Shown one piece after another: positions 1-6,926 of a stretch of 11,564 nucleotides of DNA. Below the pieces are notes generated by a model. It was not told where the DNA came from, searched no databases, and worked only from the letters and a program-made list of their open reading frames with translations. The stretch covers positions 1-11,564 of the forward strand of contig URJC01000049.1 of NCBI GenBank assembly GCA_900548135.1, given 5' to 3'. How positions within the stretch are numbered: the stretch's first letter is position 1; each line of letters starts with the position of its first letter. The DNA comes from an uncultured Odoribacter sp. GTDB taxonomy: Bacteria; Bacteroidota; Bacteroidia; Bacteroidales; Marinifilaceae. Position numbers and translations under genes: made by a program.

Positions 1-1
1 A

Positions 2-118
2 ATCAGTATTGTTTTTGAGCCTAATTCACTGGGCCGTTTTATGAAATCCATCAACGTGTTGTGCAATACCTCCCAGCACCTTCATCAGTTACACCTGAGG
101 GGTGAGGTTGTAGAGTGA
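2..118 (+). CDS. DUF1573 domain protein, 3' end only (partial)
   Basis: This is the last 38 codons of a gene that enters from the left edge and stops at TGA 116-118. The translation reads ISIVFEPNSLGRF, then KSINVLCN, then HLRGEVVE. This is the C-terminal half of a DUF1573 immunoglobulin-like domain: a beta-strand with the F-P-x-x-x-x-G-x-F turn, a K-S-I-x-V strand ending in N, and a terminal L-x-x-x-G-x-V strand. DUF1573 proteins are exported in Bacteroidetes, and their molecular role is not established. A second DUF1573 gene lies at 1957-2334, so the NVEALA/propeller pair is flanked by DUF1573 genes on both sides, suggesting a repeated module that continues to the left. The family call is from visible motifs and is fairly secure despite the short length. 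The N-terminus, and so any signal peptide, is outside the window. Confidence 0.7.
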   Translation: MSIVFEPNSLGRFMKSINVLCNTSQHLHQLHLRGEVVE

Positions 119-151
119 GATAAAGCGAGGAAAACAAATAAGCATAGAGGG

Positions 152-238
152 TGCTTATAAAGCAGGGACTGTGGCTGTTTCTTATCCCGAGTCATACGGC
201 CACTAGTCCCTCCACCTTTCCTCATCACAGAAAGGAGG
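152..238 (+). other. Run of three adjoining hairpins, possible structured leader RNA
   Basis: The 233-base gap between the DUF1573 end and the NVEALA start contains three inverted repeats laid end to end. TGCTT (152-156) pairs with AAGCA (160-164) around a 3-nt loop. AGGGACT plus GTGGC (164-175) pairs with GCCAC plus AGTCCCT (199-203, 205-211), with a single bulged T at 204 and a 23-nt loop. CC-A-CCTTTC (212-220) pairs with GAAAGG-A-GG (230-238), with one A-A mismatch and a 9-nt loop. No U-run follows, so this is not an ordinary terminator. It could be a cis-acting leader for the NVEALA operon, a small RNA, or the 3' structure of the upstream transcript. No known riboswitch class is recognised. 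The remainder of the gap (250-351) is AT-rich and holds only an AT palindrome at 313-330. Confidence 0.45.
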
Positions 239-249
239 TTGCAATGTAA
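231..249 (+). promoter_or_regulatory. Strong Shine-Dalgarno followed by ATG-TAA, inside a hairpin
   Basis: AAAGGAGG (231-238) is a near-perfect match to the anti-Shine-Dalgarno sequence. Five bases later comes ATG (244-246), immediately followed by the stop TAA (247-249). Such a strong site is unusual beside these genes, whose other starts show only AT-rich leaders. The AAAGGAGG itself forms the right arm of the third hairpin (212-238), so it would be hidden when the RNA is folded. This may be a start-stop element where ribosomes load and release, or the worn start of a lost gene. Both readings are inference. Confidence 0.35.
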
Positions 250-351
250 AAAAAGTTTTTGAAATGACGGATAAAGTCATTGAGAATGTTTATAAAGCAT
301 TCAAGTTGAATAAATAAAATAAATTTTATTAATCATGTAAGAATATTAATT

Positions 352-723
352 ATGAAAAAGAAGATTTTTGGCTTTTTGATATTGGTTATTTTAGTTATTA
401 TCTCAACAGTAAAAGTGAATTTTACAGAAGATACAACTGGAAATTTCATATTAGCTAATATTGAAGCTCTAGCTGCTAATGCAAGAGAAGGTGTTGAAGA
501 TTGTGATATTTTTCTATATAATAGAAATGAAGCAGAAGCAAGTGAAATTACTAAAATTCAGGCTGAGGGAGGATTTAAATTTTTTGTATCGTGGAATGGA
601 GAGAAGGTTGGTGTAGGAATGGATGCTGTAATAGGAACCAGTGTTAAATATTATTATTGTAAGGAATCTGATGGTAATTGTTGCGTTAAAACTTGGATAG
701 AAAAAGAGATTGAATATCTGTAA
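352..723 (+). CDS. NVEALA-family exported peptide precursor (long form)
   Basis: A 123-residue protein begins with MKKK, followed by a hydrophobic segment (about residues 5-22) and then the family signature LANIEALA (34-41), a variant of the LANVEALA motif that names the NVEALA family of small Bacteroidetes proteins. Known members are mostly under 100 residues, so this one is long. The region after the motif (42-123) is acidic and carries four cysteines (51, 103, 110, 111), including a C-C pair near the C-terminus, compatible with disulfide formation outside the cytoplasm. The motif ends in A-L-A, which also fits a signal peptidase I site, but it lies about 19 residues beyond the hydrophobic core, farther than a normal signal peptide allows. 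It is the first intact gene of the locus and lies 71 bases before the propeller gene. Its function is unknown; family assignment rests on the motif and the gene company. Confidence 0.8.
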   Translation: MKKKIFGFLILVILVIISTVKVNFTEDTTGNFILANIEALAANAREGVEDCDIFLYNRNEAEASEITKIQAEGGFKFFVSWNGEKVGVGMDAVIGTSVKYYYCKESDGNCCVKTWIEKEIEYL

Positions 724-794
724 TTAGTTTACGTAGAGGTTAATTTGTTATTTGTTATATGGATTTCAAATTAATCTCTTTCAAATTTTATTTT

Positions 795-1952
795 ATGCAA
801 AAATATCTAATTTTATTCATTGCATTTTTTTTATTAAATGCTTGTATTTCTAAAAATTCTAAAAATTCTGAAAAATTCAATTCTGATTTAATTGAATTGT
901 CGATGGAAAATTTTGTAGCTCAAAATCCTATTGAGACATGTCAAGATAAAATTAAAGTTCTTCCTTTACAAACGGATACAAACTGTTTGATGGGATATAT
1001 ACAAAAGATAGAGATACTGGATTCTACTATTTTTATTCTGGATGTAAACCATACTTTATTTGTTTACAAAATGGATGGTTCTTTTGTTTATAAGGTGTCA
1101 GCAACAGGAAGGGGGCCCAAAGAGATAAGTCGGTTAGGAGGATTTTACATAAATGGACATAAAAAATATGTTGGTATTTGGGATAATTTGAAATTCAAAA
1201 TGTTCAAGTATGATTATCAAGGAAAATTATTGGATATTGTGGATTGTGGTAATAAATTATTCTATGCAGCAAAGGAAATAAAAATGATCGATAAGAATCG
1301 ACTATTACTGACCTTGTCTTATGATCCCGGAATTACTTCTTCTTACGTTTCTATTAACTGCTCTGATTATACTGTTGATAAAAAATATTTTTTATATCCT
1401 TATCGGTGGAAAACAAGCTCCAGTGGATTTAACAATTTGATGCAGGCCCGGAATAATGCAGGCCATTATGTGGTTAATATGTTGTCGGATACTGTGTATC
1501 AATATGTAAATGAAAACTTTATACCTCGTTTTGTTTTAAAATCCCATAAGAATAAGACTTTAAAAAATAAACTGGATCATGTGACAGATTATAGTGATAT
1601 TGTGTCTTATACTCAGAGCAGAAATATATCTCCGGGGCTGATGAGTATTGCCATGACAGATAGTATATGTTGTGTTGAGTATAGATGTAATCAGGAATGG
1701 AATTATGTTTTTTGGAATTTGTATACTTACCGGGGAGCATACACTTCTTCTTCCTATAGAGATCGTTTGAACGTGTTTAAAAATTTTGATATCAAAGCTA
1801 CCACAGGTCCCTATTTTGTTGGTTTTGTATTGCCTTGCAATTTGGATTTAAAAAAGATTGCGGAAAAATGTTCTCTGGAAGTGGTGAATATACTATCTGT
1901 AGTGAAAGAAGAAGATAATCCGGTACTTGTGTTTTATCCTATATATGTATGA
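795..1952 (+). CDS. 6-bladed beta-propeller lipoprotein
   Basis: This 385-residue lipoprotein has a hydrophobic signal and lipobox L-N-A-C with Cys17. The ATG at 795 is preferred over one 36 bases upstream because it gives a standard N-terminus, K then the hydrophobic stretch. The first blade carries the typical signature of this Bacteroidetes propeller family: LPLQTDTNCLMGYIQKI (56-72), IFILDVNHTLFVYKMDGSF (79-97), then G-R-G-P-K-E (105-110), matching the usual G-x-G-P-x-E turn. The C-terminus ends in E-D-N-P-V-L-V-F-Y, which is shared with the other propellers in this window. The protein is probably anchored in the outer membrane by lipid; ligand and role are unknown. It follows the NVEALA gene and precedes DUF1573 by 4 bases, so co-transcription is likely. 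The gene is clearly AT-rich compared with the tpx-to-udp part of the window. Confidence 0.82.
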   Translation: MQKYLILFIAFFLLNACISKNSKNSEKFNSDLIELSMENFVAQNPIETCQDKIKVLPLQTDTNCLMGYIQKIEILDSTIFILDVNHTLFVYKMDGSFVYKVSATGRGPKEISRLGGFYINGHKKYVGIWDNLKFKMFKYDYQGKLLDIVDCGNKLFYAAKEIKMIDKNRLLLTLSYDPGITSSYVSINCSDYTVDKKYFLYPYRWKTSSSGFNNLMQARNNAGHYVVNMLSDTVYQYVNENFIPRFVLKSHKNKTLKNKLDHVTDYSDIVSYTQSRNISPGLMSIAMTDSICCVEYRCNQEWNYVFWNLYTYRGAYTSSSYRDRLNVFKNFDIKATTGPYFVGFVLPCNLDLKKIAEKCSLEVVNILSVVKEEDNPVLVFYPIYV

Positions 1953-1956
1953 TTCT

Positions 1957-2334
1957 ATGGTAAAATATGTCATAATTTTATTGGTTATTTTTTTGATTAA
2001 ATGTACCTCTTACGATACCCGTAACCCTATAGAACTTGTTTCCCCAATTAATTTGGGAAAAGTTAAAGGAGGTGTTGTTAAAGAATTTACTGTTAAATGT
2101 AAAAATAATAGTCATAAAGATATCAGGTTGAAAGAAGTTCACATGTCTTGTAATTGTATACAACAAATAAAAAGTAATAGCAATGTGGTTTATGCACATG
2201 ATTCAACCTTATTCCATTTTTTATTTAATCCAGATGGTATTGGTTATGTTGAAAGAAGGTTAAGTTTTTATTTTGATACATCAGATGAGCCATATATTTT
2301 TAAAATAACTGCATATATTAGTCGTAATATATGA
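1957..2334 (+). CDS. DUF1573 lipoprotein
   Basis: A 125-residue protein starts M-V-K with a hydrophobic stretch and Cys16 in FLIKC. The lipobox is imperfect because Lys sits at -1. After it come NPIELVSPINLGKVKGG (23-39), a beta-strand KEFTVKCKN, and the DUF1573 signature S-C-N-C (64-67), followed by FLFNPDGIGYVERRLSF, the second strand pair of the Ig-like fold. The ATG at 1957 leaves 4 bases after the previous stop. An alternative ATG at 1945 would overlap that gene by 8 bases and put an Asp in the signal n-region, so 1957 is preferred; a TTG farther upstream is less likely still. DUF1573 proteins are exported and often sit beside redox or propeller lipoproteins in Bacteroidetes. Translational coupling to the propeller gene is likely. 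Confidence 0.75.
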   Translation: MVKYVIILLVIFLIKCTSYDTRNPIELVSPINLGKVKGGVVKEFTVKCKNNSHKDIRLKEVHMSCNCIQQIKSNSNVVYAHDSTLFHFLFNPDGIGYVERRLSFYFDTSDEPYIFKITAYISRNI

Positions 2335-2398
2335 CATTATAGGATAGAAAAAGAAGTATAATGAGTTCTTTAGAAGCTAAAATGAAAGGATCGGACTT

Positions 2399-2646
2399 AT
2401 GAAATTCTTCTATAATTTATTGTTTTTTAGCGTTTCTATTTATAGTACGTCAGAAAAACGTGTCAGTAAATGCAAAAATAATACTCGAGAATAAAGGTAT
2501 AGACCGGGTATTATATGTGAAGGGAGATTCCCAGGCTATCATTCTTCCCCTGGAGACTACATCGGAAGCATTGATTGGAGCTTATGATAAAGTTTTGATC
2601 AAATGATACCGTTATCTGTGTCATAGATAAAAAATCAAAAAATTAG
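2399..2646 (+). pseudogene. Decayed N-terminus of a 6-bladed beta-propeller lipoprotein gene
   Basis: Three pieces in three frames read as one family N-terminus. ATG 2399 gives MKFFYNLLFFSVSIYSTSEK, a signal-like stretch, but hits a stop soon after. A second frame (2466-2606) reads VNAKIILENKG, then IILPLETTSEALIGAYDKVL, the exact first-strand signature of the propeller family (compare ILETTDENLI in the gene at 4189), and stops at TGA 2604-2606. The third frame continues with DTVICVIDKKSKN (2605-2643) and then TAG. So at least two frameshifts have occurred, and everything after the first blade is missing. The rest of the gap to 2752 has no clear gene. This shows that the locus once carried another propeller gene between DUF1573 and the signal peptidase. 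Confidence 0.7.
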
Positions 2647-2752
2647 GAGATAACCGCGCCTTTCTTTTTGTGAAGGGGAGACAATTGATGAGGCCAACTG
2701 GAGGAAATCATGATGAAACAATGAAAAGTACGCATAGAGAAAAATAGCTTAC

Positions 2753-3619
2753 ATGAAAATCGGAAAGATAGTTAAAAATGGGTTGTACTATGCCGTAGGG
2801 ATGGTGGGGGCTTTATTTGTTGCTTTGATGCTGCGTCTTTTTGTGGTAGATTTTTTTGTCGTACCGAGTGATTCAATGCTGCCGGCAATTGAGCCCGGGG
2901 ATTTTATTCTGGTAGACAAACTGAGTTTTGGGGCACGGATGTGCTGTAATTTTGATTTTCTGGAAAAGAAGACGGAACCTGTGACCTGGCGTATCCGTGG
3001 TTTTTCGGGTATTCATCACAATGATGTGGTGGTGTTTAATTTTCCTTATACTAAAGGATGGGGAAAAATTCGGATGAACCTGTCACGGTTTTATGTGAAA
3101 CGATGTATAGGTCTGCCTGGTGATACGTTGTCTATCAGTGACGGTTTTTATGAGATAAATGGACAGCGGGGTTTCGGGAATGTACAGGGACAGCAGGTCT
3201 TGGCTGAAAATAAGGGGGATTTCTCGAAAAGTATTTATCAAACTTTCCCTTTTAATAAAAGATTAAACTGGAATATTCTGAATATGGGACCTTTGTATAT
3301 TCCCAGACAAGGAAGTAAAATGATCATGAATCCTGTTAATGTTAGTATTTATAAAAAGTTGATTGAATATGAGAGTGGGAAACAAGTCCAGGTGAAAAGG
3401 AATCAGGTTTTTTGCGGAGATTCTTTATTATCTTCCTGGTGCTTCCGTCGGAATTGGTATTTTATGGCAGGGGATCATATTTTAAATTCACAGGATTCCC
3501 GCTATATTGGTTTGATTCCGGAAGAGTTTATTGTTGGTAAGGCCCGTTTGATTTTGACTGCCAAAATTCCGGTAACGGGAGAATATCGTTGGAAACGTTT
3601 TTTTACCCGGATCAAATAG
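2753..3619 (+). CDS. lepB: Signal peptidase I (S26 family)
   Basis: This 288-residue membrane protease removes signal peptides from exported proteins at the outer face of the inner membrane. It has one N-terminal membrane segment (about 11-37). The catalytic serine is Ser41 in V-P-S-D-S-M-L-P, and the general-base lysine is Lys116 in YVKRCIGLPGD. The C-terminal conserved box reads GDHILNSQDSRYIGLIP (240-256), followed by E-E-F-I-V-G-K-A. All S26 boxes are present, so the enzyme should be active. Residues about 125-215 form a family-specific insert between the Lys and the last box. It lies inside the propeller/NVEALA locus, 39 bases before the thioredoxin-like lipoprotein, so it is probably an accessory copy serving this locus rather than the house-keeping enzyme; that part is inference. 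The symbol is used in the generic sense. Confidence 0.9.
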   Translation: MKIGKIVKNGLYYAVGMVGALFVALMLRLFVVDFFVVPSDSMLPAIEPGDFILVDKLSFGARMCCNFDFLEKKTEPVTWRIRGFSGIHHNDVVVFNFPYTKGWGKIRMNLSRFYVKRCIGLPGDTLSISDGFYEINGQRGFGNVQGQQVLAENKGDFSKSIYQTFPFNKRLNWNILNMGPLYIPRQGSKMIMNPVNVSIYKKLIEYESGKQVQVKRNQVFCGDSLLSSWCFRRNWYFMAGDHILNSQDSRYIGLIPEEFIVGKARLILTAKIPVTGEYRWKRFFTRIK

Positions 3620-3658
3620 AATAAGGAAACTATAAATGATTGGTTAAAATTCAGTGTA

Positions 3659-4192
3659 ATGAAGAAATGTTTATTGGGAATGTTGCTGTTTCTGTTGGTG
3701 GTTTCCTGCCAATCTGGCCAAACAGAGTTACGTCAATTGATGAGGTGGTGGATAGGGAAAGAAATACAGTTTGTTCCGATGGAAGCTAAAGCAGAAGGCC
3801 GGGATACATGCTGGACGGACTGGAAAACAAGTCAATTTAAAATATTGCATTATGTAGATACTGCTGGTTGTACTTCCTGCCGTTTACGGTTGTATGACTG
3901 GGGACGGTTTATGGATAGCATGGCAGTTCAATATCCGGAAATGACAGTGCTGTTTGTGTTGTCTTTGAAAGATTATGAAGAATTTGAGTATATGGCACGG
4001 GTCGACCATTTTAATTGGCCGGTGATTTACGATAAGGAGGGAAGACTGGATTCCTTGAATCATTTTCCGGCTAATCCTGCCTTTCAGACTTTTTTGCTGG
4101 ATGTGGACAATAAGGTACTTGCTATTGGTGATCCGGTGAAAAACAGGGCTGTCAGAAAATTATACAATCGTATATTGGAAAGTGAAATATGA
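3659..4192 (+). CDS. Thioredoxin-fold lipoprotein with CxxC
   Basis: This 177-residue lipoprotein has signal MKKCLLGMLLFLLVVSC, with lipobox V-V-S-C (Cys17). A strand FKILHYVDTAG leads into C-T-S-C (71-74), the thioredoxin-type CxxC, then a helix RLRLYDWGRFMD. A strand TVLFVLSL follows, and farther on FPANPAFQTFLLD holds the proline expected at the cis-Pro position before the next strand. The layout fits TlpA/thioredoxin-like proteins. The likely role is thiol-disulfide exchange or reduction on exported proteins; the cysteine-rich NVEALA peptide is an obvious but untested candidate partner. It ends with ATGA shared with the propeller gene at 4189, so the two are translationally coupled. The family is not named with certainty because it has no general symbol. 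Confidence 0.72.
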   Translation: MKKCLLGMLLFLLVVSCQSGQTELRQLMRWWIGKEIQFVPMEAKAEGRDTCWTDWKTSQFKILHYVDTAGCTSCRLRLYDWGRFMDSMAVQYPEMTVLFVLSLKDYEEFEYMARVDHFNWPVIYDKEGRLDSLNHFPANPAFQTFLLDVDNKVLAIGDPVKNRAVRKLYNRILESEI

Positions 4193-5298
4193 AAAGGTGG
4201 CTGGTTATTTTGATTATTTTAATTTCTGCATGTAGACCGGGCTCTCAGGGGAATGGGGATTTTAAACAAAACTCCCAGGAATTATTGAAGATGTCCGATT
4301 TGATTGATACCAATTCGGTTCAAACGATTATCCTGGAGACGACCGATGAGAATCTGATCAGTTATGTAAAACAAATTGTTGTAACTGAGAAGTATCTGTT
4401 TGTATTAAATAAAGTGCCTTCTGAGATTATTATGTTTGACAAAAACGGAAAATTTATCCGGAAGATAGGCTACCAGGGGCGTGGGGCAGGAGAATATTTA
4501 CAAATTAGAAATATTTATGTGGACGAAAGTAAGAAGGAAATTATATCATTTGATTCGGAAAATTGTAAAATATTTATTTACGGTTATAACGGTGACTTTA
4601 TCAGGACCATTTCCAATAAGAATAATCCCTATGGACAGGTAGCCCGGTTAAATGATACACTGTATTGTTTGAACAATAATTCAAATAAGACAAAGATAGA
4701 CAATAATCCGGCTATTTTGATTTTGAATGATAAAGGAGAGTTGATAAAGTCGTTTCATCCGCGTATTCATATGGAAGGAAAGCGTAATGTTATTCCTATA
4801 GCTGTGGGACCTGCTTTTTTCGCAGAAAATGCAACTGGAAAATATTATGTTCCATTAGGCTCGGATACCATTTTTCATTTGTCTGTAACAGACAAAGAAG
4901 TGGTAACAAAGCCTGTACTTTGTCTGGGAATTGAAGATTATTTTTTTCCACCTGATATCTCTCAAAAAGAATATAACAAAAATGTAAACCGATATTTTGA
5001 TCCTTTTCAAGCACTGGTGGTAAATGATTATGGTTTATTTTATGGAGAGGTTGTGTTTCAAGGGAAAATAGTTTCTATCTTTGGTGACTTGACAAAAGGA
5101 ATGGATAAAGTTGGAATTGTTACCGGAGATAATGATGTATGGCCCGTTTTAGTTACTCCCCAGGCTAGTTATAAAGATTATTTTGTGGATGTCGTGGACG
5201 GTTCAATGGCCCGGGAATACCGTAATAATTATTTTAATGTGCCTGAAGGTTCAAATCCTGTGGTTGTTTTATTCAAATTCAAAACTGATCAGGACTAA
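4189..5298 (+). CDS. 6-bladed beta-propeller lipoprotein, full length
   Basis: This 369-residue lipoprotein has signal MKRWLVILIILISAC and lipobox I-S-A-C (Cys15). The first blade reads IILETTDENLISYVKQIVV (47-65), then LFVLNKVPSEIIMFDKNGKF (70-89) and the turn G-R-G-A-G-E-Y (97-103), the complete propeller family signature. The end, N-P-V-V-V-L-F-K-F, matches the other propellers in the window. The start overlaps the stop of the thioredoxin-like gene by four bases (ATGA). It is the last gene of the plus-strand locus and is followed by a hairpin terminator at 5361-5404. Cell position is probably the outer membrane via the lipid anchor. Substrate or partner is unknown. It is the best-preserved copy here and serves as the reference for reading the broken copies. 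Confidence 0.85.
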   Translation: MKRWLVILIILISACRPGSQGNGDFKQNSQELLKMSDLIDTNSVQTIILETTDENLISYVKQIVVTEKYLFVLNKVPSEIIMFDKNGKFIRKIGYQGRGAGEYLQIRNIYVDESKKEIISFDSENCKIFIYGYNGDFIRTISNKNNPYGQVARLNDTLYCLNNNSNKTKIDNNPAILILNDKGELIKSFHPRIHMEGKRNVIPIAVGPAFFAENATGKYYVPLGSDTIFHLSVTDKEVVTKPVLCLGIEDYFFPPDISQKEYNKNVNRYFDPFQALVVNDYGLFYGEVVFQGKIVSIFGDLTKGMDKVGIVTGDNDVWPVLVTPQASYKDYFVDVVDGSMAREYRNNYFNVPEGSNPVVVLFKFKTDQD

Positions 5299-5360
5299 AG
5301 TGGTTATTAGTCCTATAGTTACGATATGTCAGTTAAAAACAAGGACGACAGTACATACAG

Positions 5361-5404
5361 AGGAACGTACCTGTTACTTTAACTCAAAAGATACGTTCCT
5401 TTTG
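5361..5404 (+). terminator. Rho-independent terminator of the propeller locus
   Basis: AGGAACGTA (5361-5369) pairs perfectly with TACGTTCCT (5392-5400) across a 22-base loop, followed by TTTT. It lies between the end of the plus-strand locus (5298) and the convergent end of tpx (5417). On the minus strand no T-run follows the stem, so it works best for the plus direction. Confidence 0.65.
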
Positions 5405-5416
5405 TGATGAAATGGA

Positions 5417-5917
5417 TTAAGAGAGCCGGGCTAGGGCTTGTTCATAGTTGGGTTCCTGGGTGATTTCAGGGACAAGTTCAGTGTAAATAACTTTACCTTG
5501 TTCGTCGAGGATAATCACGGCACGTGCAAACAGGCCGGCAAGCGGACCATTGACGAGGGCAACACCATAATCCTCTGCAAAAGTACTGTTACGGAAGGCA
5601 GACAGACCAATGACATTTTCAATTCCTTCTGTGGTACAAAAACGGGCATGGGCAAAAGGAAGGTCTTTGGAGATAGCTAAAACAACGGTGTTGTCCATTT
5701 TAGAAGCCAAATCGTTGAATTTTCGTACAGACATAGCACATACGGCTGTATCCAGGCTTGGGAATATATTCAGTACGACTTTTTTGCCTTTCAGGCTATT
5801 GAGTGACAATTCGCTCAGGTCACTTTTTACCAGGGTAAATGCTGTTGCCGTGTCTCCGGTTTTTGGGAAATGGCCTTTTATTTCTACTGGATTGCCTTTT
5901 AATGTTACTGTTGACAT
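5417..5917 (-). CDS. tpx: Thiol peroxidase Tpx
   Basis: This 166-residue atypical 2-Cys peroxiredoxin reduces hydrogen peroxide and organic peroxides using thioredoxin, in the cytoplasm. The peroxidatic cysteine is Cys60 in [17 protein letters not shown], with the conserved Thr three residues before it. The resolving cysteine is Cys94 in [10 protein letters not shown], in the usual Tpx position. Length and N-terminal T-L-K-G-N-P agree with the family. ATG at 5917 is chosen; a TTG two codons upstream only adds two residues. No Shine-Dalgarno is visible, as is common in Bacteroidetes. A very good promoter lies at 6013-6044, giving a leader of about 90 bases. The gene is monocistronic and converges on the propeller locus. 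No frameshift or missing residue is seen. Confidence 0.95.
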   Translation of the reverse strand: MSTVTLKGNPVEIKGHFPKTGDTATAFTLVKSDLSELSLNSLKGKKVVLNIFPSLDTAVCAMSVRKFNDLASKMDNTVVLAISKDLPFAHARFCTTEGIENVIGLSAFRNSTFAEDYGVALVNGPLAGLFARAVIILDEQGKVIYTELVPEITQEPNYEQALARLS

Positions 5918-6012
5918 GATCAATATTTTTTATGAGTAAGTTATTAAATTGTTCTGTACCGAACTTTTATTCTAAGAGTATACGTGTAAAGATATTTTTA
6001 GTATAGCTTTTA

Positions 6013-6044
6013 CAAAAATAAGTTTTCCCGTTGATATTATCAAA
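6013..6044 (-). promoter_or_regulatory. Bacteroides-type promoter for tpx
   Basis: Read on the minus strand, TTTG (6044-6041), a 20-base spacer, then TATTTTTG (6020-6013) matches the Bacteroides sigma-ABfr consensus TTTG-N19..21-TAnnTTTG at every fixed base. Transcription would start a few bases downstream, near 6005-6009, leaving a leader of roughly 90 bases before the tpx ATG. No promoter of this quality was seen for the plus-strand relic at 6108. Confidence 0.7.
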
Positions 6045-6107
6045 TGGATAGTTTTTATAAATGTATGGATGATTAATTGCTGAAAAGTTAATTAAAAGCT
6101 CCGGCCT

Positions 6108-6923
6108 GTGTTTGTAAGGTTATTTTTGGATCTGTTAACTTCGACTGAGGTAATATGCTTTGAATTAGTGGATAAACCTTTGGGTTTTGGTAAGGTTGTG
6201 GCTTTTCAGGTGCAGGATCTGGAATATCAGGACAGACATTTGTTGTTGAACTATCGTTTACCTTTTGCTTATAAAAAGCAGCTCCATGCTTATGAGGTGT
6301 ATGATACGGATTGGTTGCGGCTGGATACTTTTTCGGTTTATGCTCCTTACCTGAATACAGGGGATGCTTCTATGGCTTATTCTTCTGCCCCTATGGTGAA
6401 AACCGATGAGGGTATTTTGTTTATAACTCCTTTTTCGGATTTGGTATATGAGTTTACAGGAGATAGTATCCGGACGAAATATCAGGTGGAGACGTTGAAA
6501 CCTTTGGTGACGGACCGGCAATTGTCGTTGCTGGGGAAAACGTATTTCGATATTCGGGAAAAACTGGATGCCGGTAATTATACCAGCGGAATCAGAGGGA
6601 TTGTACAAGCAGGTAAATATTGTATTCTTGATATTCAGTGCAGTCAACCTTATACGGTTGTTTGGGATCAGGAAAAAGGGAAAGGAATGTATATTATGGA
6701 TTATTGGGATGAAGATTTTGATGTTTATAGTCAGGGAATTTCGACTTATTTAACTATTGCTGTCGGGGATGGGTTACTATCTGTTTTGCCTTTTCTTTCA
6801 GAGGAACGCAGGGAAAAGTTAATTGAAAATTCAAAAAATGCAGCTTTGGTACAGGTGCTGAAGGGGCTGAAAGAGGGAGGCAACCCTTTGCTGATGTTTT
6901 ACGATTTGAAAGAAATAGAATGA
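6108..6923 (+). pseudogene. 6-bladed beta-propeller gene lacking its N-terminal third
   Basis: An open frame of 271 codons from GTG 6108 to TGA 6921-6923 (the frame is closed by TAA at 6093-6095 upstream). It has the body and end of a propeller lipoprotein: mid-protein strands such as QVQDLEYQDRHLLLNYRL, FITPFSDLVYEFTGDSIRTK, and the shared C-terminal G-N-P-L-L-M-F-Y. It has no signal peptide, no lipobox and no first-blade L-E-T-T-x-x-x-L-I-G signature. It is about 100 residues shorter than the intact copy at 4189, and the first 20 or so residues do not look like family sequence. No promoter or ribosome site is evident. It is most simply a 5'-truncated relic, although the long clean frame means the truncation is recent or the product is still made. 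The missing N-terminal blade is found just after it (6927-7064), on the wrong side. Confidence 0.7.
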
Positions 6924-6926
6924 TGA

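Noticed and set aside
262..315. Short frame with MTDKVIENVYKAFKLNK before the NVEALA gene
   Set aside because: Only 17 codons, with no ribosome site or known family; may be chance or a relic, and cannot be supported as a gene.
313..330. Palindrome AATAAAAT / ATTTTATT
   Set aside because: Purely A/T and easily expected by chance in such AT-rich DNA; no U-run or operator match.
723..760. Promoter-like TCTG-N19-TTAATTTG before the first propeller gene
   Set aside because: Both boxes carry a mismatch and the gene probably shares the NVEALA transcript; too weak to list.
5183..5407. A 74-codon plus-strand frame running past the end of the propeller gene
   Set aside because: It overlaps the propeller end in another frame, runs through the terminator hairpin and resembles no protein family.
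5438..5939. Plus-strand open frames opposite tpx
   Set aside because: Antisense shadows of a gene with both catalytic cysteines in place; no recognisable product.
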